From Fulvimarina pelagi HTCC2506 (lineage in GTDB: Bacteria > Pseudomonadota > Alphaproteobacteria > Rhizobiales > Rhizobiaceae), in assembly GCF_000153705.1 (NCBI RefSeq), contig NZ_DS022272.1, positions 2,802,798 to 2,866,797 of the forward strand: a DNA stretch of 64,000 nucleotides, written 5' to 3'. Under the pieces are notes generated by a model. It saw only the letters and a program-made list of their open reading frames with translations. It was not told the origin of the DNA and searched no databases. A program made the position numbers and the translations under genes. Shown here one piece after another: positions 1 to 9,456 of the stretch (position 1 is its first letter; every line of letters begins with the position of its first letter).

Positions 1-1
1 C

Positions 2-817
2 ACTGTGCCGGGTCCCGCCCAGGTCGCAGACCAGGTCGGCTCGCTCTATGCCGATTGGGAACGGACCCAGGAAGCGAAAGCTGCCTTCTATGAGCGCCAG
101 GAAGCGCGCAATCAGCAGATGATCGAGGCCGGCTATGCCGACCGGGTCCAGATCCGGGCTTATACCGGGGCGCCGACCTATCAGCAGCAGATCATGACCT
201 CGCTGCAGACGGTATTTTTGGGCTTCCTGCTTGCAACCATCATAGCCGTTCCGGTCGGGATCGCATGCGGCCTCTCCTCGACCATCAACGGCGCGCTCAA
301 CCCGTTGATCCAGATCTTCAAGCCGGTCTCGCCGCTCGCCTGGCTGCCGATCGTCACGATGATCGTCTCGGCGCTCTACGTGAACGCCTCCGACGCCCTG
401 CCGAAATCCATGGTGGTCTCGGCGATCACGGTGACTCTCTGCTCGCTCTGGCCGACCCTGATCAACACCTCGCTCGGTGTCGCCTCGATCGACAAGGATC
501 TCGTGAACGTCGGCAAGGTGCTGCAACTCTCGACCGCCAAGACAATCACCAAGCTCGTGCTGCCCTCGGCGATGCCGCTAATCTTCACCGGGCTGCGCCT
601 CTCGCTGGGCGTCGGCTGGATGGTGCTGATCGCCGCCGAGATGCTCGCCCAGAACCCCGGCCTCGGCAAGTTCGTCTGGGACGAGTTCCAGAACGGATCC
701 TCCGACTCGCTCGCCCGCATCATCGTGGCGGTCATCACCATCGGCATCGTCGGTTTCATCCTCGACCGGATCATGGCCGCCCTCCAGTCCGCCTTCACCT
801 TCTCCGGAACGCGGTAA
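2..817 (+). CDS. nrtB: Nitrate ABC transporter permease NrtB, 5' partial
   Basis: Inner-membrane permease subunit of a nitrate/nitrite (NitT/TauT-type) ABC importer. The reading frame is open from the first bases of the window, so the true start lies upstream. About 270 residues are visible. An extracytoplasmic or cytoplasmic stretch of about 65 residues is followed by several hydrophobic segments and a permease-ATPase coupling region around residues 175-215 (pattern LPSAMPLIFTGLRLSLGVGWM). The family assignment rests on this BPD_transp_1 pattern plus the nitrate reductase genes downstream. The stop is 12 bases before the ATPase gene, consistent with one operon. The periplasmic binding protein NrtA is presumably just outside the window. 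A taurine or sulfonate permease is the alternative, but context argues for nitrate. Confidence 0.88.
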   Translation, partial: TVPGPAQVADQVGSLYADWERTQEAKAAFYERQEARNQQMIEAGYADRVQIRAYTGAPTYQQQIMTSLQTVFLGFLLATIIAVPVGIACGLSSTINGALNPLIQIFKPVSPLAWLPIVTMIVSALYVNASDALPKSMVVSAITVTLCSLWPTLINTSLGVASIDKDLVNVGKVLQLSTAKTITKLVLPSAMPLIFTGLRLSLGVGWMVLIAAEMLAQNPGLGKFVWDEFQNGSSDSLARIIVAVITIGIVGFILDRIMAALQSAFTFSGTR

Positions 818-829
818 GGAACGGGTCTC

Positions 830-2584
830 ATGAGCGATACGCCCATCATCGAACTCACGAACGTCTCGAAGACCTATGGCGAGAGCGAGACCCGCGCCGA
901 CATCCTGAAGGACGTCAATCTCAACGTGGAAGAAGGCGAGTTCGTCGCGATCGTTGGCTTCTCCGGTTCCGGCAAGACGACGCTCATGTCGCTGCTTGCA
1001 GGGCTGATCCAGCCGAACACCGGCGAAGTCCTCATGAAAGGCAAGCCGGTGGAAGGCCCGGGTCCCGAACGTGGCCTCGTCTTCCAGTCCTATTCGCTGA
1101 TGCCGTGGCTCTCGGTGCGCGGGAACGTGGCGCTCGCGGTCGACTCGGTCTTTTCGAAAGAATCGAAGGAAAACCGCAAGGCGCGAACCGACAAGTATAT
1201 CGAGATGGTCGGCCTCTCCCATGCCGTCGATCGCAAGCCGGCAGAGCTGTCGGGCGGCATGCGCCAGCGCGTCTCGGTGGCGCGGGCGCTTGCCATGCAG
1301 CCCGAGGTCCTTCTCCTCGACGAGCCGCTCTCGGCACTCGATGCCCTGACCCGCGCGAAACTCCAGGACGAGTTCGCGGCAATCAGCCAGGTCGAGAAGA
1401 AGACGATCATTCTCATCACTAACGATGTGGACGAGGCGATCCTCCTCGCCGACCGGATCATCCCGCTCGATCCCGGCCCGAATGCGACGCTCGGACCCTC
1501 TTTCGCCGTTGATCTCGCCCGCCCGCGCGATCGCACGGCCATGAATTCCGATGACACCTTCAAGCGCCTGCGGCGCGAGGTGACGAACTATCTGATGGAA
1601 AAGGGCAAGAGCGCTCAGGACGAAGCGGGCGACGCGGTTTCGCTCCCGAACGTCATTCCGGTCGATCTCGCGGGCAAGAAGAAGCGCCAGGCTCCGGACC
1701 TACCGGAGGCTTACAAGCGGGCGTCCCATTCGCCGATCGAGAAGCGCTTCGTCGAGTTTTTCGAGGTGCGCAAAGTCTATCCGACGCCGAAGGGTCCGTT
1801 GACGGTCGTCGACGGCTTCGATCTCCAGATGGAGAAGGGAGAGTTCATCACGCTCATCGGCCATTCGGGCTGCGGTAAGTCAACGGTCCTCTCCATGGCG
1901 GCGGGCCTCACCGACATAACGACGGGCGGCATCGTGCTCAATGGTCGCGAGGTCGACGCGGCGGGGCCGGATCGCGCCGTCGTCTTTCAGGCTCCCTCAC
2001 TGATGCCTTGGCTGACCGCACGCGAGAACGTCGCCCTCGGTGTCGACCGCGTCTATCCGGGTGCGAGCCCTGCCGAGCGCAAGGATGTTGTCGAGCACTA
2101 TCTTCACCGGGTGGGCCTCGGCGATGCGATGCACCGCAAGGCCGTCGACCTGTCGAACGGCATGAAGCAGCGGGTCGGTATCGCTCGCGCATTCGCGCTC
2201 TCGCCGAAGCTCCTCCTCCTCGACGAGCCCTTCGGCATGCTCGACTCTCTCACGCGCTGGGATCTTCAGGACGTCCTCATGGACGTCTGGAAGCGCACCC
2301 AGGTGACGGCGGTCTGCGTAACCCATGACGTCGACGAGGCGATCCTTCTCGGCGACCGGGTGGTGATGATGACCAACGGACCGAACGCCAAGATCGGCAA
2401 GATCATGAAGGTCGACCTGCCGCGTCCGCGCACCCGAAAGGACCTGCTCGAGCACCCCGACTACTACCTCTACCGTCAGCAGCTCCTGAGCTTCCTCGAA
2501 GAATACGAGGGCGGTGCCCATCCGGAGGAGAAGGCCGAAGCGGAACCGGCCGAGGCCACGGAAAACGAGAAGGAGGCGGCATGA
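830..2584 (+). CDS. Fused double ATP-binding subunit of nitrate ABC transporter (NrtC/NrtD type)
   Basis: Cytoplasmic ATPase energising nitrate import, 584 residues. Two complete ABC modules are fused in one chain. Module 1 has Walker A at residues 43-51 (GFSGSGKTT), signature LSGGM at 140-144 and Walker B VLLLDEP. Module 2 has Walker A near 344-352 (GHSGCGKST), signature LSNGM at 441-445 and an H-loop histidine at 499. In module 1 the H-loop position is asparagine (Asn198, ITNDVDEA). This residue and the altered signature of module 2 would belong to the same composite ATP site, so one of the two sites may be weak. The C-terminal tail is rich in Glu and Ala. The gene overlaps the next one by the ATGA tetranucleotide. 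In many bacteria NrtC and NrtD are separate proteins. Confidence 0.9.
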   Translation: MSDTPIIELTNVSKTYGESETRADILKDVNLNVEEGEFVAIVGFSGSGKTTLMSLLAGLIQPNTGEVLMKGKPVEGPGPERGLVFQSYSLMPWLSVRGNVALAVDSVFSKESKENRKARTDKYIEMVGLSHAVDRKPAELSGGMRQRVSVARALAMQPEVLLLDEPLSALDALTRAKLQDEFAAISQVEKKTIILITNDVDEAILLADRIIPLDPGPNATLGPSFAVDLARPRDRTAMNSDDTFKRLRREVTNYLMEKGKSAQDEAGDAVSLPNVIPVDLAGKKKRQAPDLPEAYKRASHSPIEKRFVEFFEVRKVYPTPKGPLTVVDGFDLQMEKGEFITLIGHSGCGKSTVLSMAAGLTDITTGGIVLNGREVDAAGPDRAVVFQAPSLMPWLTARENVALGVDRVYPGASPAERKDVVEHYLHRVGLGDAMHRKAVDLSNGMKQRVGIARAFALSPKLLLLDEPFGMLDSLTRWDLQDVLMDVWKRTQVTAVCVTHDVDEAILLGDRVVMMTNGPNAKIGKIMKVDLPRPRTRKDLLEHPDYYLYRQQLLSFLEEYEGGAHPEEKAEAEPAEATENEKEAA

Positions 2585-3537
2585 GCCACGCTCTTTTCAT
2601 TAACGACGTCGCTTCAACCGAGACCGCTGAGCGGACCTTCGTGGAGGTCGCGGAGGTCTGGGTGCCCGAAGGCGACCGGTTGGTCTGGTCGTCCGGTAAC
2701 TACGGAGCCCTCGAAGCCTTCCAGTCTGCGTCGGAAAAGCAAAGCTTCGCCAAGGGCGAGGGCCTGCCGGGCAAGGCTTGGTCTGAAACCCGTCCTGTAG
2801 TTCTCAAGGGCTTCGACGGCTCGTATTTCCTGCGCACTGATGCCGCCAGGGCGGCCGGTCTCACCAGCGCCGTCGCCGTGCCGATCTTCGCCGGCGCCAA
2901 GCTGAAGGCCGTTCTCGTCGTCCTCTGTGCCGACGACGAGGTGCGCACCGGCGCGATCGAGGTCTGGAGCGAGGAAAACGGCCTCCTGATGCTCGACGAC
3001 GGTTATTATGGGGCCGCCAAGCAGTTCGAATGGGTCTCCAAGCATACCCATTTCCCGCGCGGACAAGGTCTACCCGGCGGCGTCTGGGCGGCAAGCGCCC
3101 CGATGCTGATGCGCGATCTCGGCGCCGGATACCGCTTCATCCGCGCCGAAAGTGCCGGTCAGGCGGGCCTCACCACCGGCCTAGGCCTGCCGATCGCCGT
3201 TCCTGGCGGCAAGACCTTCGTGATGACGCTGCTTTCGGCGCGCGGCACGCCGATCGCACGGCGCTTCGAACTCTGGAAAGCGCGCGGAGCTGGTCCGGAC
3301 GGCGCGAAGGATGCGCTGCTCACGGATGGAATTTGTCAGCGCGACGGACCGCTCTGGGACGATGAGAAGGAAAAGACGGTCGACGCTTGGCAGGGTCCGA
3401 TCGGCCAGGTGCTCGGTTCGGGAATTCCGCTTGTCAAACACGACACCGCCGCGCCGAGCGCCGGCTACCCCGCCATGGTGGCGCTGCCGCTCTACCGCGA
3501 CACGGCGGTCAGCCATGTCGTCGCTTGGTACTATTGA
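2581..3537 (+). CDS. Tandem GAF-domain protein in nitrate operon, function unknown
   Basis: A soluble 318-residue protein with no signal peptide or membrane segment. It holds two similar GAF-like units: about residues 18-135 with the motif GEGLPGKAW (59-67), and about 145-235 with GQGLPGGVW (161-169). A shorter third unit begins near 270 ([12 protein letters not shown]). GAF domains usually bind small ligands. There is no kinase, HTH or cyclase output domain. The start overlaps the ATPase stop by ATGA, and the gene ends just before nirB, so it is translated with the nitrate operon. A nitrate or nitrite sensing role, analogous to the GAF protein NreA of staphylococci, is an inference from position and fold only. 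Confidence 0.8.
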   Translation: MSHALFINDVASTETAERTFVEVAEVWVPEGDRLVWSSGNYGALEAFQSASEKQSFAKGEGLPGKAWSETRPVVLKGFDGSYFLRTDAARAAGLTSAVAVPIFAGAKLKAVLVVLCADDEVRTGAIEVWSEENGLLMLDDGYYGAAKQFEWVSKHTHFPRGQGLPGGVWAASAPMLMRDLGAGYRFIRAESAGQAGLTTGLGLPIAVPGGKTFVMTLLSARGTPIARRFELWKARGAGPDGAKDALLTDGICQRDGPLWDDEKEKTVDAWQGPIGQVLGSGIPLVKHDTAAPSAGYPAMVALPLYRDTAVSHVVAWYY

Positions 3538-3546
3538 GGAATTTTG

Positions 3547-5991
3547 ATGCAGAAACTGGTCGTCATCGGTGCCGGCATGGCATCGGGCCGGGTCCTCGAA
3601 ACCCTATTCGAGACCGACCCGAGCGCCTACGAGGTCACGCTGTTCAACGCAGAGCCCCGCGGCAACTATAACCGCATCATGCTCTCGCCGGTGCTCTCTG
3701 GCGAAAAGAGTTTTGAGGAAATCGTCACCCATGACGATGCCTGGTACGCGGGCAATCATGTAACTTGCCGGTTCGGTGAGAAGGTCGTTTCGATCGATCG
3801 CGAGAGGAAGATCGTGACCGGCAAAAACGGCGAACTAGCCTACGACAAGCTAATCATCGCCACTGGATCTTCGCCCTTCATCGTGCCAGTCGAGGGCCGT
3901 GATTTGCCTGGCGTCATCGCCTATCGCGATCTCGACGATACGAACACGATGATCGAGGTGTCCGGCGATCGCGAGGCTCGTGCGATCGTCATCGGCGGCG
4001 GGCTGCTCGGGCTGGAGGCGGCAGCTGGTCTCAGGCTGCGTGGGATGGAGGTCACAGTCCTCCATCTCTCCGGGCACCTGATGGAGCGCCAGCTCGACGA
4101 GGCGGCGGGCTTCCTCCTGCGCAAGGATCTTGAAAAGCGGGGCATCGAGGTGATGACGAAGGCCTCGACCCAGAAGATCCTCGGTACCGACAAGGTCGAG
4201 GGCGTCGAACTCGCCGACGGCACCGTGCTGAAAGCCGATCTCGTCGTCATGGCCGTCGGCATCCGCCCGTCGGTCGAGATCGCGAAGCAAGCCGGTCTCG
4301 CGGTGAACCGCGCGATCGCCGTCAACGCACAGATGCAGACGTCGGACCCCGATATCTACGCCGTCGGCGAGTGCGTCGAATACAACGGCACGCTGTTCGG
4401 CCTCGTCGCGCCGCTCTACGAGCAGGCGAAGGTGCTGGCGAAGAGCCTGCTCGGCGAGAACGACGCCTTCGTCGTCAAGGAGCTGTCGACCAAGCTCAAG
4501 GTCACCGGGTGCGATCTCTTCTCCGCAGGCGATTTCGCGGAAGGCGAGATCCGCGAGGACGTCGTCCTGCGCGATCCGGCGCTCGGCATCTACAAGCGTC
4601 TCGTCATCGAGAACGACCGGCTGATCGGCGCGGTCATGTATGGCGACACGTCGGATTCCAACTGGTTCTTCGATCTCATCCGCGACAAGACGCCGATCGC
4701 GGAGATGCGTGACACGCTGATTTTCGGGCCCGCCTATCAGGGAGGGTCCCCCCTGGACCCTATGGCGGCCGTTGCAGCCTTGCCGGATGATGCGGAAATC
4801 TGCGGCTGCAACGGCGTTTGCAAGGTAAAGATTACGGGCGCGATCACGGCCAAGGGCCTCACCTCGCTCGACGAGGTGCGCGCCCACACCAAGGCGTCGT
4901 CCTCCTGCGGCACCTGCACCGGTCTCGTCGAACAGCTGATGAGCCTGACGCTGGGCGATGCGTTCGATCCGAACGCGGTCAAGCCCATGTGCGGCTGCAC
5001 GGCGCTCAGCCACGACGACGTCCGCCGCCTGATCAAGGCGAAGGAGCTGAAGTCGATCCCGGAGGTCCAGCAGGAGCTTCAGTGGTCGACGCCGAACGGC
5101 TGCGCGAAATGCCGCCCGGCGCTGAACTACTATCTCGTCGCCGACTGGCCGGACGAATATGCCGACGACTACCAGTCCCGCTTCATCAACGAGCGTGTCC
5201 ACGCCAACATCCAGAAGGACGGCACCTATTCGGTGGTCCCGCGCATGTGGGGCGGCGTCACGTCGTCGAAGGAACTGCGCGCGATCGCCGACGTGGTCGA
5301 CAAGTTCGAGATCCCGACGGTGAAGGTCACGGGTGGCCAGCGGATCGACATGCTCGGCATCAGGAAGGAAGACCTGCCCGCCGTCTGGGCCGATCTCGGC
5401 CAGGCGGGCTTCGTCTCCGGCCAGGCCTACGCCAAGGGTCTCAGAACGGTGAAGACCTGCGTTGGCACCGACTGGTGCCGCTTCGGCACGCAGGATTCGA
5501 CCGGCCTCGGCATCCGCATCGAGAAGTTCATGTGGGGCTCATGGACGCCGGCAAAGCTGAAGATGGCGGTCTCGGGCTGCCCGCGCAATTGCGCCGAGGC
5601 GACTTGCAAGGATATCGGAATCATCTGCGTCGATTCCGGCTTCGACATTCATTTCGCCGGTGCCGCCGGTCTCGACATCAAGGGCACCGAGATCCTCGGC
5701 CACGTGGATACCGACGACGAGGTTCTCGAGCATGTCGTGGCCTTGGCGCAAATGTATCGCGAGCAGGGTCATTACCTCGAGCGCATCTACAAATGGGCCA
5801 AGCGCATCGGCCTCGACGAGATCCGCCGCCAGATCATGAAGGATCACGCGGCGCGGCGAGCCTATTACGAGCGCTTCGTGTTCTCCCAGAAATTCGCCCA
5901 GATCGATCCATGGTCGGAGCGCGTCTCCGGCAAGGACAAGCACGAGTTCCAGCCGATGGCGGAACTCGAATTCGCCCAAGCCGCCGAGTAA
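3547..5991 (+). CDS. nirB: Assimilatory nitrite reductase [NAD(P)H] large subunit NirB
   Basis: Reduces nitrite to ammonium in the cytoplasm with electrons from NAD(P)H; works with NirD. The protein has 814 residues. An N-terminal FAD/NAD-binding pyridine nucleotide-disulfide oxidoreductase part (GxGxxxG at 8-13, second dinucleotide fold IGGGLLGLEAA) is followed by BFD-type [2Fe-2S] cysteines (CGCNGVC, CGTC). The ferredoxin-like half domains and the siroheme/[4Fe-4S] site come last, with Cys638/Cys644 and Cys678/Cys682 (CPRNC). The ATG at 3547 is preferred because GAGGA lies six bases upstream; a TTG three bases earlier is less likely. NirB needs siroheme, yet the cysG gene at the end of this operon is broken. 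Confidence 0.96.
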   Translation: MQKLVVIGAGMASGRVLETLFETDPSAYEVTLFNAEPRGNYNRIMLSPVLSGEKSFEEIVTHDDAWYAGNHVTCRFGEKVVSIDRERKIVTGKNGELAYDKLIIATGSSPFIVPVEGRDLPGVIAYRDLDDTNTMIEVSGDREARAIVIGGGLLGLEAAAGLRLRGMEVTVLHLSGHLMERQLDEAAGFLLRKDLEKRGIEVMTKASTQKILGTDKVEGVELADGTVLKADLVVMAVGIRPSVEIAKQAGLAVNRAIAVNAQMQTSDPDIYAVGECVEYNGTLFGLVAPLYEQAKVLAKSLLGENDAFVVKELSTKLKVTGCDLFSAGDFAEGEIREDVVLRDPALGIYKRLVIENDRLIGAVMYGDTSDSNWFFDLIRDKTPIAEMRDTLIFGPAYQGGSPLDPMAAVAALPDDAEICGCNGVCKVKITGAITAKGLTSLDEVRAHTKASSSCGTCTGLVEQLMSLTLGDAFDPNAVKPMCGCTALSHDDVRRLIKAKELKSIPEVQQELQWSTPNGCAKCRPALNYYLVADWPDEYADDYQSRFINERVHANIQKDGTYSVVPRMWGGVTSSKELRAIADVVDKFEIPTVKVTGGQRIDMLGIRKEDLPAVWADLGQAGFVSGQAYAKGLRTVKTCVGTDWCRFGTQDSTGLGIRIEKFMWGSWTPAKLKMAVSGCPRNCAEATCKDIGIICVDSGFDIHFAGAAGLDIKGTEILGHVDTDDEVLEHVVALAQMYREQGHYLERIYKWAKRIGLDEIRRQIMKDHAARRAYYERFVFSQKFAQIDPWSERVSGKDKHEFQPMAELEFAQAAE

Positions 5992-6003
5992 GGATTCTCC
6001 GAG

Positions 6004-6363
6004 ATGACCATGATCGACAGACCCTGGATCGGCATCGGGCGCATCGAGGATATCCCGCAGCTTGGTGCGCGCCGGATTGAGGCCGGGTACATGACGATCG
6101 GCCTCTTCCGTACTGCCGGCGACGAGGTCTTCGCAATTGAGGACAAATGCCCGCATAAGGGCGGGCCGCTCAGCCAGGGCATCGTCCACGATGGCTGCGT
6201 GACCTGCCCGCTCCACAACATGGTGATCTCGCTGACGACCGGCGAAACCCAAGGGCCCGACGAGGGCACGGTCCGCACGTTCCGAACCCGGATTCAAGAC
6301 GGCGAGATCCAGCTGAGCGGCGAGGATCTCGCGGCGGCTGCGAACGCAGTGCGGGCAGCGTAA
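6004..6363 (+). CDS. nirD: Nitrite reductase small subunit NirD (Rieske type)
   Basis: Small subunit of the assimilatory nitrite reductase, 119 residues, with a Rieske [2Fe-2S] fold. The ligands are visible as Cys49-x-His51 (CPHKG) and Cys68-x2-His71 (CPLHN). It lies 12 bases after nirB on the same strand, as usual for nirBD pairs. An AAGGA ribosome binding site sits nine bases before the ATG at 6004; an in-frame ATG at 6010 is an alternative. The sequence ends soon after the Rieske domain with an alanine-rich tail. Confidence 0.94.
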   Translation: MTMIDRPWIGIGRIEDIPQLGARRIEAGYMTIGLFRTAGDEVFAIEDKCPHKGGPLSQGIVHDGCVTCPLHNMVISLTTGETQGPDEGTVRTFRTRIQDGEIQLSGEDLAAAANAVRAA

Positions 6364-6412
6364 GTCGGTGGCGTCCCGATGAGGCGATAACAGCGTTCCG
6401 AAGGACGACCCG

Positions 6413-9088
6413 ATGAAGCACGCCAACGAGATCGGCCGGACGGTCAGAACCACGTGCGCCTATTGCGGCGTTGGCTGCGGCGTGCTTGCGACCCCAGAGG
6501 GGAACGGACTGGTCAAGATCTCAGGCGATCCGAACCATCCAGCGAACTATGGTCGGCTCTGCTCCAAGGGGTCGGCGCTCGGTGAGACGCTCGGCCTCGA
6601 AGAGCGTGTACTTCATCCGATGATTGGCGGAGCGCGTGCCGATTGGGAGAACGCGCTCGATCTGGTCGCATCCAGGTTCACGGCGGCAATCGAAGAGCAC
6701 GGCCCAGACTCGGTCGCGTTTTACCTTTCCGGCCAGCTTCTGACGGAAGACTATTACGTCGCGAACAAGCTGATGAAGGGCTTCATCGGCTCGGCCAATA
6801 TCGACACCAATTCGCGGCTCTGCATGGCCTCGTCGGTCGCCGGCCACAAGCGCGCCTTCGGTTCCGATACGGTGCCGGGTACCTACGAGGATCTCGAAAA
6901 AGCCGATCTCGTTGTCCTCACCGGGTCGAACCTCGCCTGGTGCCATCCGGTGATCTTCCAACGCATCGCCGCCGCCAAGGCAGAACGACCCGAGATGTCG
7001 ATCGTCGTGATCGATCCGAGGCGGACCGCCACCTGCGAGATCGCTGACATGCACCTTGCGATCCGCGCCGATGGGGATGTCGCGCTGTTCTCTGGCCTCC
7101 TCAATGCGCTCGCCGAAAATGGTGCAATCGACTGCGATTATATCGGCCAGCACACGGAAGGCTTCGTGGATGCTATGCGCGAGTCGCGCTCGATGCGACT
7201 CCGCCATGTGAGCGAGCGCACGGGGCTGGGTCCGGAGGAAATTCGCGCTTTCTACGAACTCTTCAAGCGCAACAAGAAGGTCGTCACGGTCTACAGTCAG
7301 GGCGTGAATCAGTCCGCGAGCGGTACCGACAAGGTGAACGCGATCATCAACTGCCATCTGGCAACCGGTCGCATCGGTCGTCCCGGCATGGGGCCGTTCT
7401 CGGTGACCGGCCAGCCCAATGCCATGGGCGGGCGGGAGGTCGGCGGGCTCTCCAACATGCTCGCCGCGCATATGGAACTTGGAAACGCCGAGGATCGGGC
7501 GCGGGTCAAGTCGTTCTGGAACGCGCCGCGGATTGCCGAAAAGTCCGGCTTCAAGGCTGTCGAGCTCTTCGAGGCGGCGGCGGACGGCAAGATCAAGGCG
7601 CTTTGGATTGCCGGCACCAATCCTGTCGTCTCGATGCCGGACGCAGATGCAGTGAAGCGCGCGCTCGAAGCCTGCCCGTTCGTCGTCGTCTCCGACGTCA
7701 TCGCCGAGACCGACACGACGCCCTTCGCAGACGTGCTGTTGCCTGCCGCCGCCTGGGGCGAGAAGAACGGCACGGTGACGAATTCCGAGCGCCGCATCTC
7801 GCGGCAGCGTCCTTTCCTGCCGTTGCCCGGCGAGGCGCGGCCCGATTGGACGATCTTTGCCGACGTCGCGAGGCGCATGGGCTTTGCCGGATTCGACTAT
7901 CGCTCGGCGTCGGAGGTCTTCGACGAGCACGCCCGGCTCTCAGGTGTCGAGAACGATGGCGCGCGAGACTTCGACATCGGTGGTCTGGCCGGGCTTTCGG
8001 AAGCCGAATACGACTTGATGGCGCCGGTGCAGTGGCCACTGCCGGCCGGACGCGTCGCAAGGGAGACCCGCTTCTTCGCCAAAGGCGGCTTCTATCACGG
8101 GGATAGACGCGCGCGCTTCGTCGCCGTCAAACCGCCGAAGCCGGAGGAGACCGCTGACTTCACTCTCAACACCGGTAGAGTGCGCGATCACTGGCACACC
8201 ATGACGCGAACGGGGCTCTCGGCGCGGCTTTCGGCGCACATCGCCGAGCCCTTCGCCGAGATCCATCCCGCGGACGCCGAACGGCTGGGGATTGCCGCGG
8301 CGGACCTCGTGGAGGTCGCCTCGCCCCAGGGCAGTGCCGTGGTGCGGGCGCTCATCACCGATCGCCAGCGACCGGGCAACGTCTTCGTGGCGATGCATTG
8401 GACATCCCGCTATGCGCCCTCCGCGCGCATTGGAGCGGTGGCCCATAGCGCGACCGATCGGGCGTCGGGCCAGCCCGCACTGAAATCGACTGCCGCCACC
8501 GTCAAGCGTTTCGAGGCGGCCTGGCATGGATTTGCAATTTTGACCTCTCGCCCTGATCTCGATGCGATCGGGCGGCACGCGGCTTATACGGCCACTGCTC
8601 GGACCGAGGGCGGCTGGCGGCTCGAACTCGCGGGGGCCAATCCGTTGGGCGATGCGAAAGCCTTCGCGCTCGCGCTCTTCGGAGAACCGGAGGCCGATAT
8701 CGTCGGCTACCGCGATGCACGCGCCGGTACCGAGCGTTTCGCAGTGTTCTTCGCGGAAAAGTTGCTGGGTGCGCTCTATCTCTCGCCACAGCCGGTCGCC
8801 GTTTCGCGCAACTGGGCGGTCGCGCAGCTCGGTCTGACTGATGGCGCAGTCGGGAGCCGAGCCGAGCTTCTCGCAGGCCGCGGTCCGGCGGACCGGCCGG
8901 ACCCCGGACCGATCGTCTGCTCCTGCTTCGCGGTCGGCGTAAACCAGATTTCGGCTCTCGTCGTGTCGGGGGAAGCGGTGAGCGTCGAGGCGGTCGGCAA
9001 GGCGCTCAATGCCGGCTCCAATTGCGGCTCGTGCCGAAGCGAGATCAAGGGGATCATCGAGAATGTCCGTGTCAAAGTTCCCGGTTGA
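6413..9088 (+). CDS. nasA: Assimilatory nitrate reductase catalytic subunit (NasA/NarB type)
   Basis: Molybdenum bis-MGD enzyme that reduces nitrate to nitrite in the cytoplasm, 891 residues. The N-terminal [4Fe-4S] cysteines are Cys15, Cys18, Cys22 and Cys50 (TCAYCGVGC ... GRLCSKG). The central part follows the molybdopterin oxidoreductase pattern, including SRLCMASS, TGSNLAWCHP and the MGGREVGGLSN segment. A molybdopterin dinucleotide-binding domain starts near residue 580 (TGRVRDHWHTMTRTG). The last about 60 residues form a BFD-like [2Fe-2S] domain (CSCFAVGV ... NCGSC), typical of NasA forms that take electrons from a flavoprotein or ferredoxin partner. AAGGA lies seven bases before the ATG. 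The last 26 bases overlap the remnant cysG frame. Confidence 0.95.
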   Translation: MKHANEIGRTVRTTCAYCGVGCGVLATPEGNGLVKISGDPNHPANYGRLCSKGSALGETLGLEERVLHPMIGGARADWENALDLVASRFTAAIEEHGPDSVAFYLSGQLLTEDYYVANKLMKGFIGSANIDTNSRLCMASSVAGHKRAFGSDTVPGTYEDLEKADLVVLTGSNLAWCHPVIFQRIAAAKAERPEMSIVVIDPRRTATCEIADMHLAIRADGDVALFSGLLNALAENGAIDCDYIGQHTEGFVDAMRESRSMRLRHVSERTGLGPEEIRAFYELFKRNKKVVTVYSQGVNQSASGTDKVNAIINCHLATGRIGRPGMGPFSVTGQPNAMGGREVGGLSNMLAAHMELGNAEDRARVKSFWNAPRIAEKSGFKAVELFEAAADGKIKALWIAGTNPVVSMPDADAVKRALEACPFVVVSDVIAETDTTPFADVLLPAAAWGEKNGTVTNSERRISRQRPFLPLPGEARPDWTIFADVARRMGFAGFDYRSASEVFDEHARLSGVENDGARDFDIGGLAGLSEAEYDLMAPVQWPLPAGRVARETRFFAKGGFYHGDRRARFVAVKPPKPEETADFTLNTGRVRDHWHTMTRTGLSARLSAHIAEPFAEIHPADAERLGIAAADLVEVASPQGSAVVRALITDRQRPGNVFVAMHWTSRYAPSARIGAVAHSATDRASGQPALKSTAATVKRFEAAWHGFAILTSRPDLDAIGRHAAYTATARTEGGWRLELAGANPLGDAKAFALALFGEPEADIVGYRDARAGTERFAVFFAEKLLGALYLSPQPVAVSRNWAVAQLGLTDGAVGSRAELLAGRGPADRPDPGPIVCSCFAVGVNQISALVVSGEAVSVEAVGKALNAGSNCGSCRSEIKGIIENVRVKVPG

Positions 9089-9445
9089 AGTTGGTGCCGA
9101 GCAGGGCCTCGAAACGCCGAAGCGGTCTCGGCGCATGGGTGCGCTCGCGACGCTCCCGGTGTTCTTCGATCTCAAGGGCAAGCGGGTCGTCATCACCGGC
9201 GGCGGAGCGGGGGCAGCCTGGAAGGCCGAATTGCTGGCTGCAGCCTGAGCCTCGGTCGATCTGTACGTTCCAGCGGAAGACCTCGATCCGGAAATGAGCG
9301 CGCTTCTGGCAAGTCCGCCAGCGTCCGGTTCGATCACGCGTCACGACCGGCCTTGGTCGATGGACATCTTCGAAGGCATGAAGCCGGCGATCGCGTGGGC
9401 GATTTCGAGACCATGGCCGAGCCACGGGCGTTCCAACGGTCGGGG
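9063..9445 (+). pseudogene. cysG: Siroheme synthase (CysG/Met8-like) N-terminal remnant
   Basis: The start of a siroheme synthase dehydrogenase/chelatase domain: an N-terminal FFDLKGKRVVITGGGAGAA dinucleotide-binding motif followed by WKAELLAAA. A TGA at 9246-9248 stands where glycine is expected. The same frame then continues with recognisable family sequence (VDLYVPAEDLDPEMSALL). Around 9390-9400 the frame shifts again: the expected GDFETMAE segment is readable only in another frame. Homology ends near 9445, so the rest of the dehydrogenase domain and the uroporphyrinogen methyltransferase part are missing. The ATG at 9063 lies inside the end of nasA, as expected for an intact operon ancestor. 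A functional siroheme synthase must be encoded elsewhere if NirB is active. Confidence 0.85.
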
Positions 9446-9456
9446 TTGGGACACTA

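Noticed and set aside
265-1422. A plus-strand frame spanning nrtB and the ATPase gene
   Set aside because: Arginine-rich shadow frame; both real genes are intact in other frames.
3850-5202. A 450-residue open frame on the minus strand inside nirB
   Set aside because: It mirrors nirB codons in GC-rich DNA and shows low-complexity Arg/Asp/Val composition with no recognisable motif; nirB on the plus strand is certain.
7940-9337. A 465-residue minus-strand frame over the end of nasA
   Set aside because: Antisense shadow of nasA; composition is typical of reverse-frame translation and no domain is visible.
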